Assembly (NCBI GenBank): GCA_050694275.1
Contig: JBOGXF010000175.1
Span: 1-17,898 of the forward strand
From: JBOGXF01 sp050694275
GTDB taxonomy: Bacteria; Actinomycetota; CADDZG01; WHSQ01
Reading direction: 5' to 3'
DNA: 17,898 nt
Below, piece by piece: positions 5,729 through 12,565 of this stretch (the stretch's first letter is position 1; each line of letters opens with the position of its first letter). The position numbers and the translations under genes were made by a program. Under the pieces are notes generated by a model. The model searched no databases and was not told the DNA's origin. It saw nothing but the letters and a program-made list of their open reading frames with translations.

Positions 5729-7944
5729 GCGTTCGAGAGTCACTCCACCGCGAGCTCGGGCTCACCGACGAGGAGCACGAGTCGATCCGCTCCCGACTCG
5801 GCCGCGATCCCTCGTACACGGAGCTCGCCATGTTCTCCGTCATGTGGAGCGAGCATTGCTCGTACAAGTCGAGTCGCGTGCATCTGCGGCATCTCCCGAG
5901 CGAAGGCAAGCAGGTCCTGGTAGGGCCGGGTGAGGGGGCGGGCGTCGTCGAGGTCGCTCCGGGCATCGCGGTCGCGTGGAAGATCGAGTCCCACAACCAT
6001 CCGAGCTACGTCGAGCCGTTCAACGGCGCGGCAACTGGGGTCGGGGGGATCGTGCGGGACATCCTGTCTATGGGAGCGCGTCCGATCGCGCTGCTCGACT
6101 CGCTTCGGTTCGGCCCCCCCGACGCCGCGCGCACAGGCTATCTGGTCGACGGGGTCGTGCACGGCATATCGGCCTACGGCAATTCGATCGGGGTTCCAAC
6201 CGTCGGAGGCGAAGTCGTCTTCGAGGACTGCTACGCACAGAACCCGCTCGTAAACGCGGCCTGTCTCGGCATCGTCGAGGATCGGATGATGTCTGGCCGC
6301 GCCGAGGGTGTCGGCAACGCGGTCGTGTTGATCGGCTCGTCCACCGGACGCGACGGCATCGGCGGCGCGAGCGTGCTCGCATCGGCGACGTTCGACGAAG
6401 CGTCGCTCGACAAGCGACCCTCGGTCCAGGTCGGGGACCCTTTCACCGAGAAGCTCTTGATCGAGGCGTGCCTCGAGCTGATCCGGCGCGACCTGCTCGT
6501 CGGATTTCAGGATCTCGGTGCCGGCGGCATCTCGTGCCCGACGTCCGAGATGACTTCCAAGGCGCAAACCGGAATGACGGTCGAGATCGGACGGGTTCAT
6601 CTGCGCGAGCCCACCATGGAGCCGTTCGAGGTCATGATCTCCGAATCACAGGAACGCATGCTCGCCGTAGTCGAACCGGAGAAGGTGGCCGAAGTCCTCG
6701 CGGTTTGCACGCGCTGGGGGCTCCAGGCGAACGTGATCGGCGAGGTCACGTCGAGCGATCGACTCGAGGTGATGCACGACGGCGAGGTCGTAGCCGACGT
6801 CCCTGCGCACGCTCTCGCCGAGGAGGGTCCGATCTACGAACGGCCCTTCCGGCCCCCGGTGTGGATCGATGACCTGCGGTCCGCCTCTCCGGGAGACGAA
6901 GCCGCCGACGACCTGCGAGGGGCGTTTCTCTCCGTCCTCGGGTCGCCGTCGGTGGCGTCCAAGCGATGGGTGTGGGAGCAGTACGACCACATGATCTTCC
7001 TCGGCACCATCGGCCCCCCCGGCGGAGACGCCGCGGTGATCAGACTCCCCGACCACGACGTCGCCGTCGCGCTCACGACCGACGGCTCCGGACGCTACTG
7101 CTATCTCGATCCGTACGAGGGGGCTCGGCTGGCGGTCGCCGAGGGGGCGCGCAACGTCGCATGCACCGGAGCCCGGCCCCTGGCCGTCACGAACTGTCTC
7201 AACTTCGGCGACCCCACCAAACCGGGGGTGATGTGGCAGTTCGCCGAGGCGGTGCGGGGCATTACCGATGCATGCCGAGCGCTCGAGACCCCTGTGGTCG
7301 GGGGGAACGTGTCCTTCTACAACGAGACCGACGACCGGGCTATCTATCCGACCCCGGTCATCGGAATGCTGGGCGTCCTCGACCGCCCCGAGCGCGCCGT
7401 GGGGCTGGCGTTTCGGGGACCGGGGGACATCGTGGTTCTCCTCGGGACGACCGAGCCGACCGACTTCGGCGGGAGCGAGTTCGCGAAGATCGTGCACTGC
7501 GTCGTCGCCGGTCGGCCTCCCGGGCTCGACCTCGACCGAGAGCTCGCCCTGCACCGGACGCTCATCGAGGCGGCGTCCGCCGAGATCCTCGCCTCGGCGC
7601 ACGATCTGGCCGAGGGAGGACTCGCCATCGCCCTTGCGGAGAGCGCGCTCGCAGGCGAGCATGGGTTCGTAATCTCGCCACCCGAGGGGGAGACGCACAG
7701 GATGCTGTTTTCGGAATCGCCGTCGCGCGCGCTCGTGTCGTGCGCACCGGGCAACCTCGATGCGTTGATGGGAGTCGCCCGGGCGCACGGAGTCGCCGTC
7801 GCGGAGATCGGCTCGGTCGGCGGAATGAATCTCGATTTCGGGGCGTTTTCGGTATCGACGGTGGACGCGCGACGCACTTACGAGAATTCACTCGTGGCGC
7901 AGCTTGCGGCTAGTACGGTGGGGGCAGATGACGACAGAAGCTAA
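5725..7944 (+). CDS. purL: FGAM synthase large subunit PurL (small-type)
   Basis: A 739-residue enzyme from ATG 5725 to TAA 7944. It uses ATP and ammonia to convert FGAR to FGAM. Length and content match the small PurL found with separate PurS and PurQ, rather than the roughly 1300-residue fused form. Motifs are SVMWSEHCSYKSS (H44), KIESHNHPSYVEPFNGAATGVGG cut across residues 87-109 with the catalytic histidine H90 or H92, and LLVGFQDLGAGGISCPTSEM. A second AIRS-like half contains the TDGSGRYCYLDPYEG segment, TNCLNFGDP, VVGGNVSFYNE and AHDLAEGGLAIALAE. The start was set at the ATGA overlap with purQ. Its last 17 bases overlap the purF start region. Confidence 0.97.
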   Translation: MSVRESLHRELGLTDEEHESIRSRLGRDPSYTELAMFSVMWSEHCSYKSSRVHLRHLPSEGKQVLVGPGEGAGVVEVAPGIAVAWKIESHNHPSYVEPFNGAATGVGGIVRDILSMGARPIALLDSLRFGPPDAARTGYLVDGVVHGISAYGNSIGVPTVGGEVVFEDCYAQNPLVNAACLGIVEDRMMSGRAEGVGNAVVLIGSSTGRDGIGGASVLASATFDEASLDKRPSVQVGDPFTEKLLIEACLELIRRDLLVGFQDLGAGGISCPTSEMTSKAQTGMTVEIGRVHLREPTMEPFEVMISESQERMLAVVEPEKVAEVLAVCTRWGLQANVIGEVTSSDRLEVMHDGEVVADVPAHALAEEGPIYERPFRPPVWIDDLRSASPGDEAADDLRGAFLSVLGSPSVASKRWVWEQYDHMIFLGTIGPPGGDAAVIRLPDHDVAVALTTDGSGRYCYLDPYEGARLAVAEGARNVACTGARPLAVTNCLNFGDPTKPGVMWQFAEAVRGITDACRALETPVVGGNVSFYNETDDRAIYPTPVIGMLGVLDRPERAVGLAFRGPGDIVVLLGTTEPTDFGGSEFAKIVHCVVAGRPPGLDLDRELALHRTLIEAASAEILASAHDLAEGGLAIALAESALAGEHGFVISPPEGETHRMLFSESPSRALVSCAPGNLDALMGVARAHGVAVAEIGSVGGMNLDFGAFSVSTVDARRTYENSLVAQLAASTVGADDDRS

Positions 7945-9379
7945 GGATCTTTGTGGCGTAGTCGGCATCTACGCGCCCGGCGAGGACGTCGCGCGCCTCA
8001 CCTATTACGCCCTCTACGCCTTGCAACACCGCGGTCAGGAGTCCGCCGGTATCGCGATCTCGGACGGGCAGACCATCGTCGTCTACAAGGAGCTCGGGTT
8101 GGTCGCGCAGGCCTTCGACGAGACCGTGCTCAGTAGCCTCCGGGGTCACGTTGCCATCGGGCACGTTCGCTACTCAACGACCGGCTCGTCCTCGTGGGAG
8201 AACGCGCAACCGACCTTCAAGAGCGCGCCTGCGGGCCAGATCGCGCTGGCCCACAACGGCAATCTCGTCAACTCGCTCGAGCTCAAGCGGAGCCTCGACG
8301 AAGCGGGAGGGGATCCAACGCCCGAGCGGGCCCGCCTGGCGTCGTCGTCCGACACCGACCTCGTCGCCGCCCACATCGCGCGCGCCAACCGCGGTGACAT
8401 GAAGGCTGCGGTCCTGAGCGTGCTGCCCAAGCTACGGGGCGCGTATTCGTTCACGATGATGAGCGAGTCCAAGATCTTTGCCGCGCGCGATCCGCAGGGG
8501 TTTCGGCCGCTGTGCATCGGAAGGCTCGAAGGCGATGGATGGATCGTCGCCTCCGAGACGTGCGCGCTCGATCTTCTCGGAGCGCAGTTCATACGCGACG
8601 TCGAACCCGGCGAACTCGTCACGATCGACGACTCGGGAATCGAGAGCGACAAGTTCGCTCCGATCGAGAGCGCGGCGTGCGTCTTCGAACACGTCTATTT
8701 CGCTCGGCCGGACTCCAACCTGATGGGGCAGAACGTCTATGCGACCCGCTACCGAATGGGTCAGCGACTCGCCGAGGAAGCTCCCGCCGTGGCCGAGCTG
8801 GTCATGCCGGTACCCGACAGCGGCGTGCCCGCGGCTCAGGGGTTCGCCCAGGCGTCCGGGATTCCCTACGGGGACGGGTTCGTCAAGAACCGCTATGTCG
8901 GACGGACGTTCATCCAGCCGACGCAGTCGATGCGTGAGCAGGGCATCAGGATGAAACTCAATCCCGTGCGCGAAGTGATCAGCGGCAAACGTGTGGTGGT
9001 GATCGACGACTCCATCGTGCGGGGGAACACCACCCGGCAGATCGTTGCGATGCTGCGCGAGGCGGGCGCGCGCGAGGTGCACATGCGCATCTCCGCGCCT
9101 CCGATCAGGTGGCCGTGCTTCTACGGCATCGACATGCCGGATCAAGACGAATTGATCGCCTCGAGACTCGACGTCGATGGGGTGCGGGCCCACATCGGGG
9201 CCGATTCTCTCGCCCACCTGTCGCTCGAGGGCATGGTTGCGGCGACGGAGATCCCCGCGGATTCGTTCTGCACCGCCTGCTTCTCGTCCCGGTACCCGGT
9301 TCCCATTCCCGACCTCGAGCTGCGTCGCAAGAACGTGCTCGAGGACGAGCTTCCCGCGGACTCCCGCGCCGATCTGTGA
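7928..9379 (+). CDS. purF: amidophosphoribosyltransferase (iron-sulfur type)
   Basis: A 483-residue enzyme from ATG 7928 to TGA 9379. It makes phosphoribosylamine from PRPP and glutamine, the first committed step of purine synthesis. The N-terminal nucleophile is C9 in DLCGVVGIYA, after an eight-residue segment that would be cleaved as a short propeptide, as in Bacillus. The PRPP loop VVVIDDSIVRGNTTR carries D360-D361. Four cysteines in Bacillus-like contexts, C251 (ACVFEHVYF), C397 (PCFYGID), C448 and C451 (SFCTACF), are the expected ligands of a structural [4Fe-4S] cluster, so the enzyme is probably oxygen sensitive. The gene overlaps purL by 17 bases. In many genomes purM follows purF; here a crotonase gene follows, so purM must lie elsewhere. 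Confidence 0.97.
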   Translation: MTTEAKDLCGVVGIYAPGEDVARLTYYALYALQHRGQESAGIAISDGQTIVVYKELGLVAQAFDETVLSSLRGHVAIGHVRYSTTGSSSWENAQPTFKSAPAGQIALAHNGNLVNSLELKRSLDEAGGDPTPERARLASSSDTDLVAAHIARANRGDMKAAVLSVLPKLRGAYSFTMMSESKIFAARDPQGFRPLCIGRLEGDGWIVASETCALDLLGAQFIRDVEPGELVTIDDSGIESDKFAPIESAACVFEHVYFARPDSNLMGQNVYATRYRMGQRLAEEAPAVAELVMPVPDSGVPAAQGFAQASGIPYGDGFVKNRYVGRTFIQPTQSMREQGIRMKLNPVREVISGKRVVVIDDSIVRGNTTRQIVAMLREAGAREVHMRISAPPIRWPCFYGIDMPDQDELIASRLDVDGVRAHIGADSLAHLSLEGMVAATEIPADSFCTACFSSRYPVPIPDLELRRKNVLEDELPADSRADL

Positions 9380-9410
9380 CGACTCAGTAGCTCGGCGTTA
9401 ACCTCGACGG
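9376..9410 (+). promoter_or_regulatory. leaderless promoter of the crotonase gene
   Basis: TAACCT at 9399-9404 fits the TANNNT -10 pattern and ends exactly 6 bases before the ATG at 9411. GTGACG at 9376-9381, overlapping the purF stop, matches four of six positions of the TTGACA -35 box at a 17-base spacing. No Shine-Dalgarno sequence is present. No terminator hairpin separates purF from this gene, so read-through is also possible. Confidence 0.5.
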
Positions 9411-10196
9411 ATGACCGTCGACTACCGGATCGAGGAAGGCGTCGCCATTTGCACTCTCAACCGCCCCGACGTCCTCAACGCGTTCGACGACGAGATGGGC
9501 CATGCGCTGCTCGACGCCGTGCGGGACGCCTCGGGAGACGATTCCGTGCGCTGTATCGCGATCACCGGGGCGGGCCGAGCCTTCTCTTCGGGTGAGGATC
9601 TCGGTGCCCTCGCCGACGGATACAAGAGGGGAGAGGTCCCCGAGCTCGGCCGCACCCTCACCGATCGCTACAACCCTCTCATCCGGGCCCTGCGCGCGGC
9701 CCCCAAGCCGGTCATCGCGGCCCTGAACGGAGTCGCCGCGGGGGCCGGCTGCAGCGTCGCGCTCGCGTGCGATTTTCGGGTGGCGTCCGAGCACGCCAAG
9801 CTCGTCCTGGCATTCGTGAAGGTCGGGCTCGTACCCGACTCGGGCGCGGTGTGGTTCCTGACCAAGATGGTCGGAGCAGCCAAGGCGTGGGAGCTCGCCG
9901 CGACCGGCGACCCGGTCTCGGCCGACGACGCTCTGCTCCTCGGGCTCGTTCATCGCGTCGTGCCGGCCGATGTGTTCGAGAAGGAATGGCTGTCGTTGGC
10001 CAGGGAGCTCGCTGCGGGCCCGACGCGCGCGTTCGCCCTCATCAAGGGGCTCGTCGCGAGCGCGACCGAACGGACGCTCGACGAACAGCTCGACGCCGAG
10101 GTGCGCGCGCAGACCGAGGCAGGCCTCACTCAGGATCACTTGGAAGGGGTGCAGGCGTTCTTCGAGAAGCGCCCCCCCAATTTCCGCGGCCATTAA
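9411..10196 (+). CDS. enoyl-CoA hydratase/isomerase, PaaG-like
   Basis: A 261-residue crotonase-superfamily protein. It has the LNRPDVLNAFDDEM opening, the oxyanion-hole segment GRAFSSGEDL (residues 55-64), and NGVAAGAGCSVALACDF (106-122). The best match I can recall is PaaG, the ring-epoxide isomerase of phenylacetate breakdown. Shared features are YNPLIRAL, APKPVIAALNGVAAGAG, the AFVKVGLVPDSG segment with the single catalytic acid D143, and the C-terminal EGVQAFFEKRPPNF. The first hydratase glutamate of classical enoyl-CoA hydratases appears absent, which favours isomerase chemistry. The gene sits between purF and the tyrosine-degradation operon, has its own promoter-like box, and is followed by an inverted repeat. 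No other paa genes are in the window, so the substrate (phenylacetyl-CoA epoxide or a fatty acyl-CoA) remains open. Confidence 0.8.
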   Translation: MTVDYRIEEGVAICTLNRPDVLNAFDDEMGHALLDAVRDASGDDSVRCIAITGAGRAFSSGEDLGALADGYKRGEVPELGRTLTDRYNPLIRALRAAPKPVIAALNGVAAGAGCSVALACDFRVASEHAKLVLAFVKVGLVPDSGAVWFLTKMVGAAKAWELAATGDPVSADDALLLGLVHRVVPADVFEKEWLSLARELAAGPTRAFALIKGLVASATERTLDEQLDAEVRAQTEAGLTQDHLEGVQAFFEKRPPNFRGH

Positions 10197-10199
10197 CCC

Positions 10200-10247
10200 G
10201 CCGAGTGGTCGCCACGCGCCTCAGAGGGCGTTTCACGACCACTCGGC
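10200..10247. repeat. 12-bp perfect inverted repeat upstream of the tyrosine-degradation operon
   Basis: GCCGAGTGGTCG at 10200-10211 is repeated in perfect inverse at 10236-10247. The 24-base centre contains a smaller inverse pair, CGCC 10217-10220 and GGCG 10227-10230. No T-run follows, so it is a poor intrinsic terminator for the crotonase gene. The right arm ends three bases before a possible -10 box (TATCCT), so an operator for a repressor of the next operon is the better guess. Confidence 0.6.
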
Positions 10248-10249
10248 AG

Positions 10250-10287
10250 TATCCTGAAGGGAAAACCACACGAGGAGGTGCGGTTCT
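10250..10287 (+). promoter_or_regulatory. possible -10 box and ribosome binding site of the hpd gene
   Basis: TATCCT at 10250-10255 could be a -10 box with transcription starting near 10262; no convincing -35 is visible, and its place would be in the centre of the inverted repeat. A strong Shine-Dalgarno GAGGAGGTG (10272-10280) lies 9 bases (from GGAGG) before the ATG at 10288. The ribosome site is solid; the promoter is tentative. Confidence 0.45.
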
Positions 10288-11385
10288 ATGTCCCAGCGCG
10301 ATGACAGTTTTCCCATCCTCGGCATCGACTACGTCCAGTTTTTTGTCGGGAACGCCAAGCAGGCCGCGCACTTCTATCGCGCCCTCGGATTCAGGCCCAT
10401 CGCGTTCATGGGGCTCGAGACCGGGAGCCGCGACCGGGTGTCGTGGTGCGTCAGGCAGGGCGATGTCACCTTTGTGTTCACCGGCGCGCTCGGGCCCGAG
10501 AGCCCGATCGCCGAGCACGTCGAACTCCACGGCGACGGCGTCCACGACGTCGCCCTGACGGTCCCGGACGCCGAGGAGGCGTACCGCATAGCACTCGAGC
10601 GCGGTGCCACGGGGATCGACGAGCCGCAGGTGTTCGAGGACGAGCATGGCAAGGTGGTCAAGGCTTCGATCGCAACTTACGGAGAGACGGTCCACTCGCT
10701 CGTCAGCCGAAGGGATTACTCGGGCGTCTTCTTCCCCGGCTTCCGGTCGCTCGAACCCGCCGGGGAACAGAACGGTGTCGGCGTCCGATACATCGATCAC
10801 GTCGTCGGCAACGTCGAGCTCGGCAAGATGAACGAGTGGGTCAAGTTCTACGAGGAGGTCATGGGGTTCGTCGAGCTGCGTCATTTCTCCGACGAGGAGA
10901 TCTCGACCGAGTACTCGGCACTGATGTCGAAGGTCGTGTGGGACGGTGAGGGCAAAATCAAGCTGCCGATCAACGAGCCGGCCGAGGGAAAGAACAAGTC
11001 CCAGATAGAGGAGTACCTCGAGTACTACCGTTCCCCCGGCGTCCAGCACATCGCGATGGCGACCGAGGACATCATCGCGACCGTCGAGGCGATGCGAGCA
11101 CAGAACATCGAGTTCCTGCGCGTTCCGGGGACGTATTACGAGGACGTTAAGGATCGAGTTCCGGAGATCGCCGACAAGATCGACGCGCTGCAGCGAAACG
11201 GCATCTTGGCGGACAAGGACGAAGACGGTTATCTGTTACAGATCTTCACCAAGCCGGTACAGGATCGTCCGACCGTGTTCTTCGAGGTCATCGAACGACA
11301 CGGCGCGAGGGGCTTCGGCGCCGGCAACTTCAAGGCGCTGTTCGAGGCGATCGAGCGTGATCAGGCGGCGAGGGGGAATCTGTAG
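10288..11385 (+). CDS. hpd: 4-hydroxyphenylpyruvate dioxygenase
   Basis: A 365-residue non-heme iron(II) dioxygenase. It converts 4-hydroxyphenylpyruvate, the transamination product of tyrosine, to homogentisate with loss of CO2. Two vicinal-oxygen-chelate domains are visible: the N-terminal one starts GIDYVQFFVGNAKQAAHFY, and the catalytic one starts RYIDHVVGNV. The iron triad is H171 (IDHVV), H254 (GVQHIAMAT) and E333 (FFEVIERHG). The C-terminal helix GFGAGNFKALFEAIE is the gate helix typical of HPPD. 4-Hydroxymandelate synthase shares the fold and iron ligands, but the neighbouring homogentisate dioxygenase and fumarylacetoacetase genes make HPPD much more likely. The ATG at 10288 has a strong ribosome binding site. 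The stop codon at 11383-11385 is the first base of a long hairpin controlling the next gene. Confidence 0.95.
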   Translation: MSQRDDSFPILGIDYVQFFVGNAKQAAHFYRALGFRPIAFMGLETGSRDRVSWCVRQGDVTFVFTGALGPESPIAEHVELHGDGVHDVALTVPDAEEAYRIALERGATGIDEPQVFEDEHGKVVKASIATYGETVHSLVSRRDYSGVFFPGFRSLEPAGEQNGVGVRYIDHVVGNVELGKMNEWVKFYEEVMGFVELRHFSDEEISTEYSALMSKVVWDGEGKIKLPINEPAEGKNKSQIEEYLEYYRSPGVQHIAMATEDIIATVEAMRAQNIEFLRVPGTYYEDVKDRVPEIADKIDALQRNGILADKDEDGYLLQIFTKPVQDRPTVFFEVIERHGARGFGAGNFKALFEAIERDQAARGNL

Positions 11386-11435
11386 TGCCTCCTCGCGTAA
11401 GTATCGACGTGTCGTCTATTTGCGCGAGGAGGCAC
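11385..11435 (+). promoter_or_regulatory. RNA hairpin sequestering the ribosome binding site of the homogentisate dioxygenase gene
   Basis: GTGCCTCCTCGCG (11385-11397) pairs perfectly with CGCGAGGAGGCAC (11423-11435). In RNA the stem continues inward for six more pairs (11398-11403 with 11417-11422), two of them G-U wobbles, giving 19 continuous pairs around a 13-base loop. The right arm holds the Shine-Dalgarno GAGGAGG (11426-11432) of the gene starting at 11441. The left arm holds its complement CCTCCTC (11388-11394) and begins at the last base of the hpd stop codon. No T-run follows, so an intrinsic terminator is unlikely. Translational coupling is the inferred role. Confidence 0.75.
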
Positions 11436-11440
11436 CAACC

Positions 11441-12565
11441 ATGGACGTAGTTCACAGCAAGGGAAAGGTGACCAAACAGGCTCACGTCGGGGTTCCCGGG
11501 GGCACGTACGAGGAAGAGCACGGGCGCGAGACGTTCTTCGGGCGTGCGTCGCACCTCTACCGCAGCCATCCTCCGACAGCGTGGACCCGCATCGAGGGCT
11601 CTCTTCGCCCGCGCGCGATCAACGTCAACGAGATGAAGCCCGACGACCAGACCGAAAGCGAGGGCGCATGGCAGCTGATCGCCGGCAACGATGACGTGAG
11701 GCTGTTCGTCAGTCGCCGGACCCAGCCCATGCCCTACTTTCTGCGGGATGCGGACGGCGACGTCTGCTATTTCGTCCACCGGGGCAACGGGACGATCGAG
11801 ACCGATTACGGCCCCCTCACCTTCACGCCGGGTGACTACGTCGTCATCCCCAAGGGCACCACTCACCGCGTCGTCCCCGAAGGCGACGACAACTTCTTCT
11901 TCGTCATCGAAGGCACCGGCGAATACCATCTCCCAGACCGCGGACTGATGGGCAAGCACGCGCATTTCGATCCGGGAGTTCTCGAGGTCCCCGACCCCGA
12001 CCCGCACGAAGAAGAGGGCGAGTTCGAGGTCCGAGTGAAGCGAGACGGCGAGTTCACGTCACTGTTCTTCAGCTGGCATCCGCTCGACGTGGTTGGGTGG
12101 CAAGGGGATCTCAGCCCGGTGAAGCTGAACATCCTCGATCACCGGCCGGTTTACTCGCCGAGCTACCACATGCCCCCGAGCGCACACTGCACCTGGGCCA
12201 ACGAGAACTTCGTGATCTGTTCGTTCGTGCCCCGGCCGCTCGAGGAGGATCCCGACGTACTGAAGGTGCCCTTCTATCACGCAAACATCGACGCCGACGA
12301 GGTGCTCTTCTATCATGAGGGCAACTTCTTCAGCCGGGCCGGCATCGACGTCGGTTACATCACTCTTCATCCCCAGGGCATCCACCACGGGCCGCAGCCC
12401 GCGGCGATCGAGGCGTCGAAGACCAAGGAACGCACCGACGAGGTCGCGGTCATGGTCGAGACCCACCATCCGCTCGTCGTCTCGCCCGAGGCCGAGGCGG
12501 TCACCGTCGTCGAGTACGAGACGTCGTGGGCGGCCGGCATGGGCCTGCTCGACGTCGACAAGTAG
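11441..12565 (+). CDS. hmgA: homogentisate 1,2-dioxygenase (short form)
   Basis: A 374-residue cupin-fold iron dioxygenase that opens the ring of homogentisate to maleylacetoacetate. I chose ATG 11441, eight bases after GAGGAGG, over longer in-frame extensions running through the hairpin. Segments include YFVHRGNGTIETDYG and FTPGDYVVIPKGTTHRV (first cupin), then the catalytic part with FYHANIDADEVLFYHEGNFF and LHPQGIHHGP. By comparison with the human enzyme, H280 and H316 (36 residues apart, as in human H335 and H371) should bind iron with an acid, probably E287. It is about 60 residues shorter than the animal and Pseudomonas enzymes, as in some other bacteria. The identity is supported by hpd immediately before and a fumarylacetoacetase-family gene immediately after. 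Confidence 0.92.
   Translation: MDVVHSKGKVTKQAHVGVPGGTYEEEHGRETFFGRASHLYRSHPPTAWTRIEGSLRPRAINVNEMKPDDQTESEGAWQLIAGNDDVRLFVSRRTQPMPYFLRDADGDVCYFVHRGNGTIETDYGPLTFTPGDYVVIPKGTTHRVVPEGDDNFFFVIEGTGEYHLPDRGLMGKHAHFDPGVLEVPDPDPHEEEGEFEVRVKRDGEFTSLFFSWHPLDVVGWQGDLSPVKLNILDHRPVYSPSYHMPPSAHCTWANENFVICSFVPRPLEEDPDVLKVPFYHANIDADEVLFYHEGNFFSRAGIDVGYITLHPQGIHHGPQPAAIEASKTKERTDEVAVMVETHHPLVVSPEAEAVTVVEYETSWAAGMGLLDVDK

Noticed and set aside
6646..7788. Large minus-strand frame of 380 codons opposite purL.
   Set aside because: The translation has shadow composition (Arg, Gly, His, Asp-rich), no recognisable domain, and lies fully antisense to a conserved enzyme.
10200..10247. Inverted repeat as an intrinsic terminator of the crotonase gene.
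   Set aside because: The loop is 24 bases and no T-run follows the right arm, so a regulatory site is preferred.
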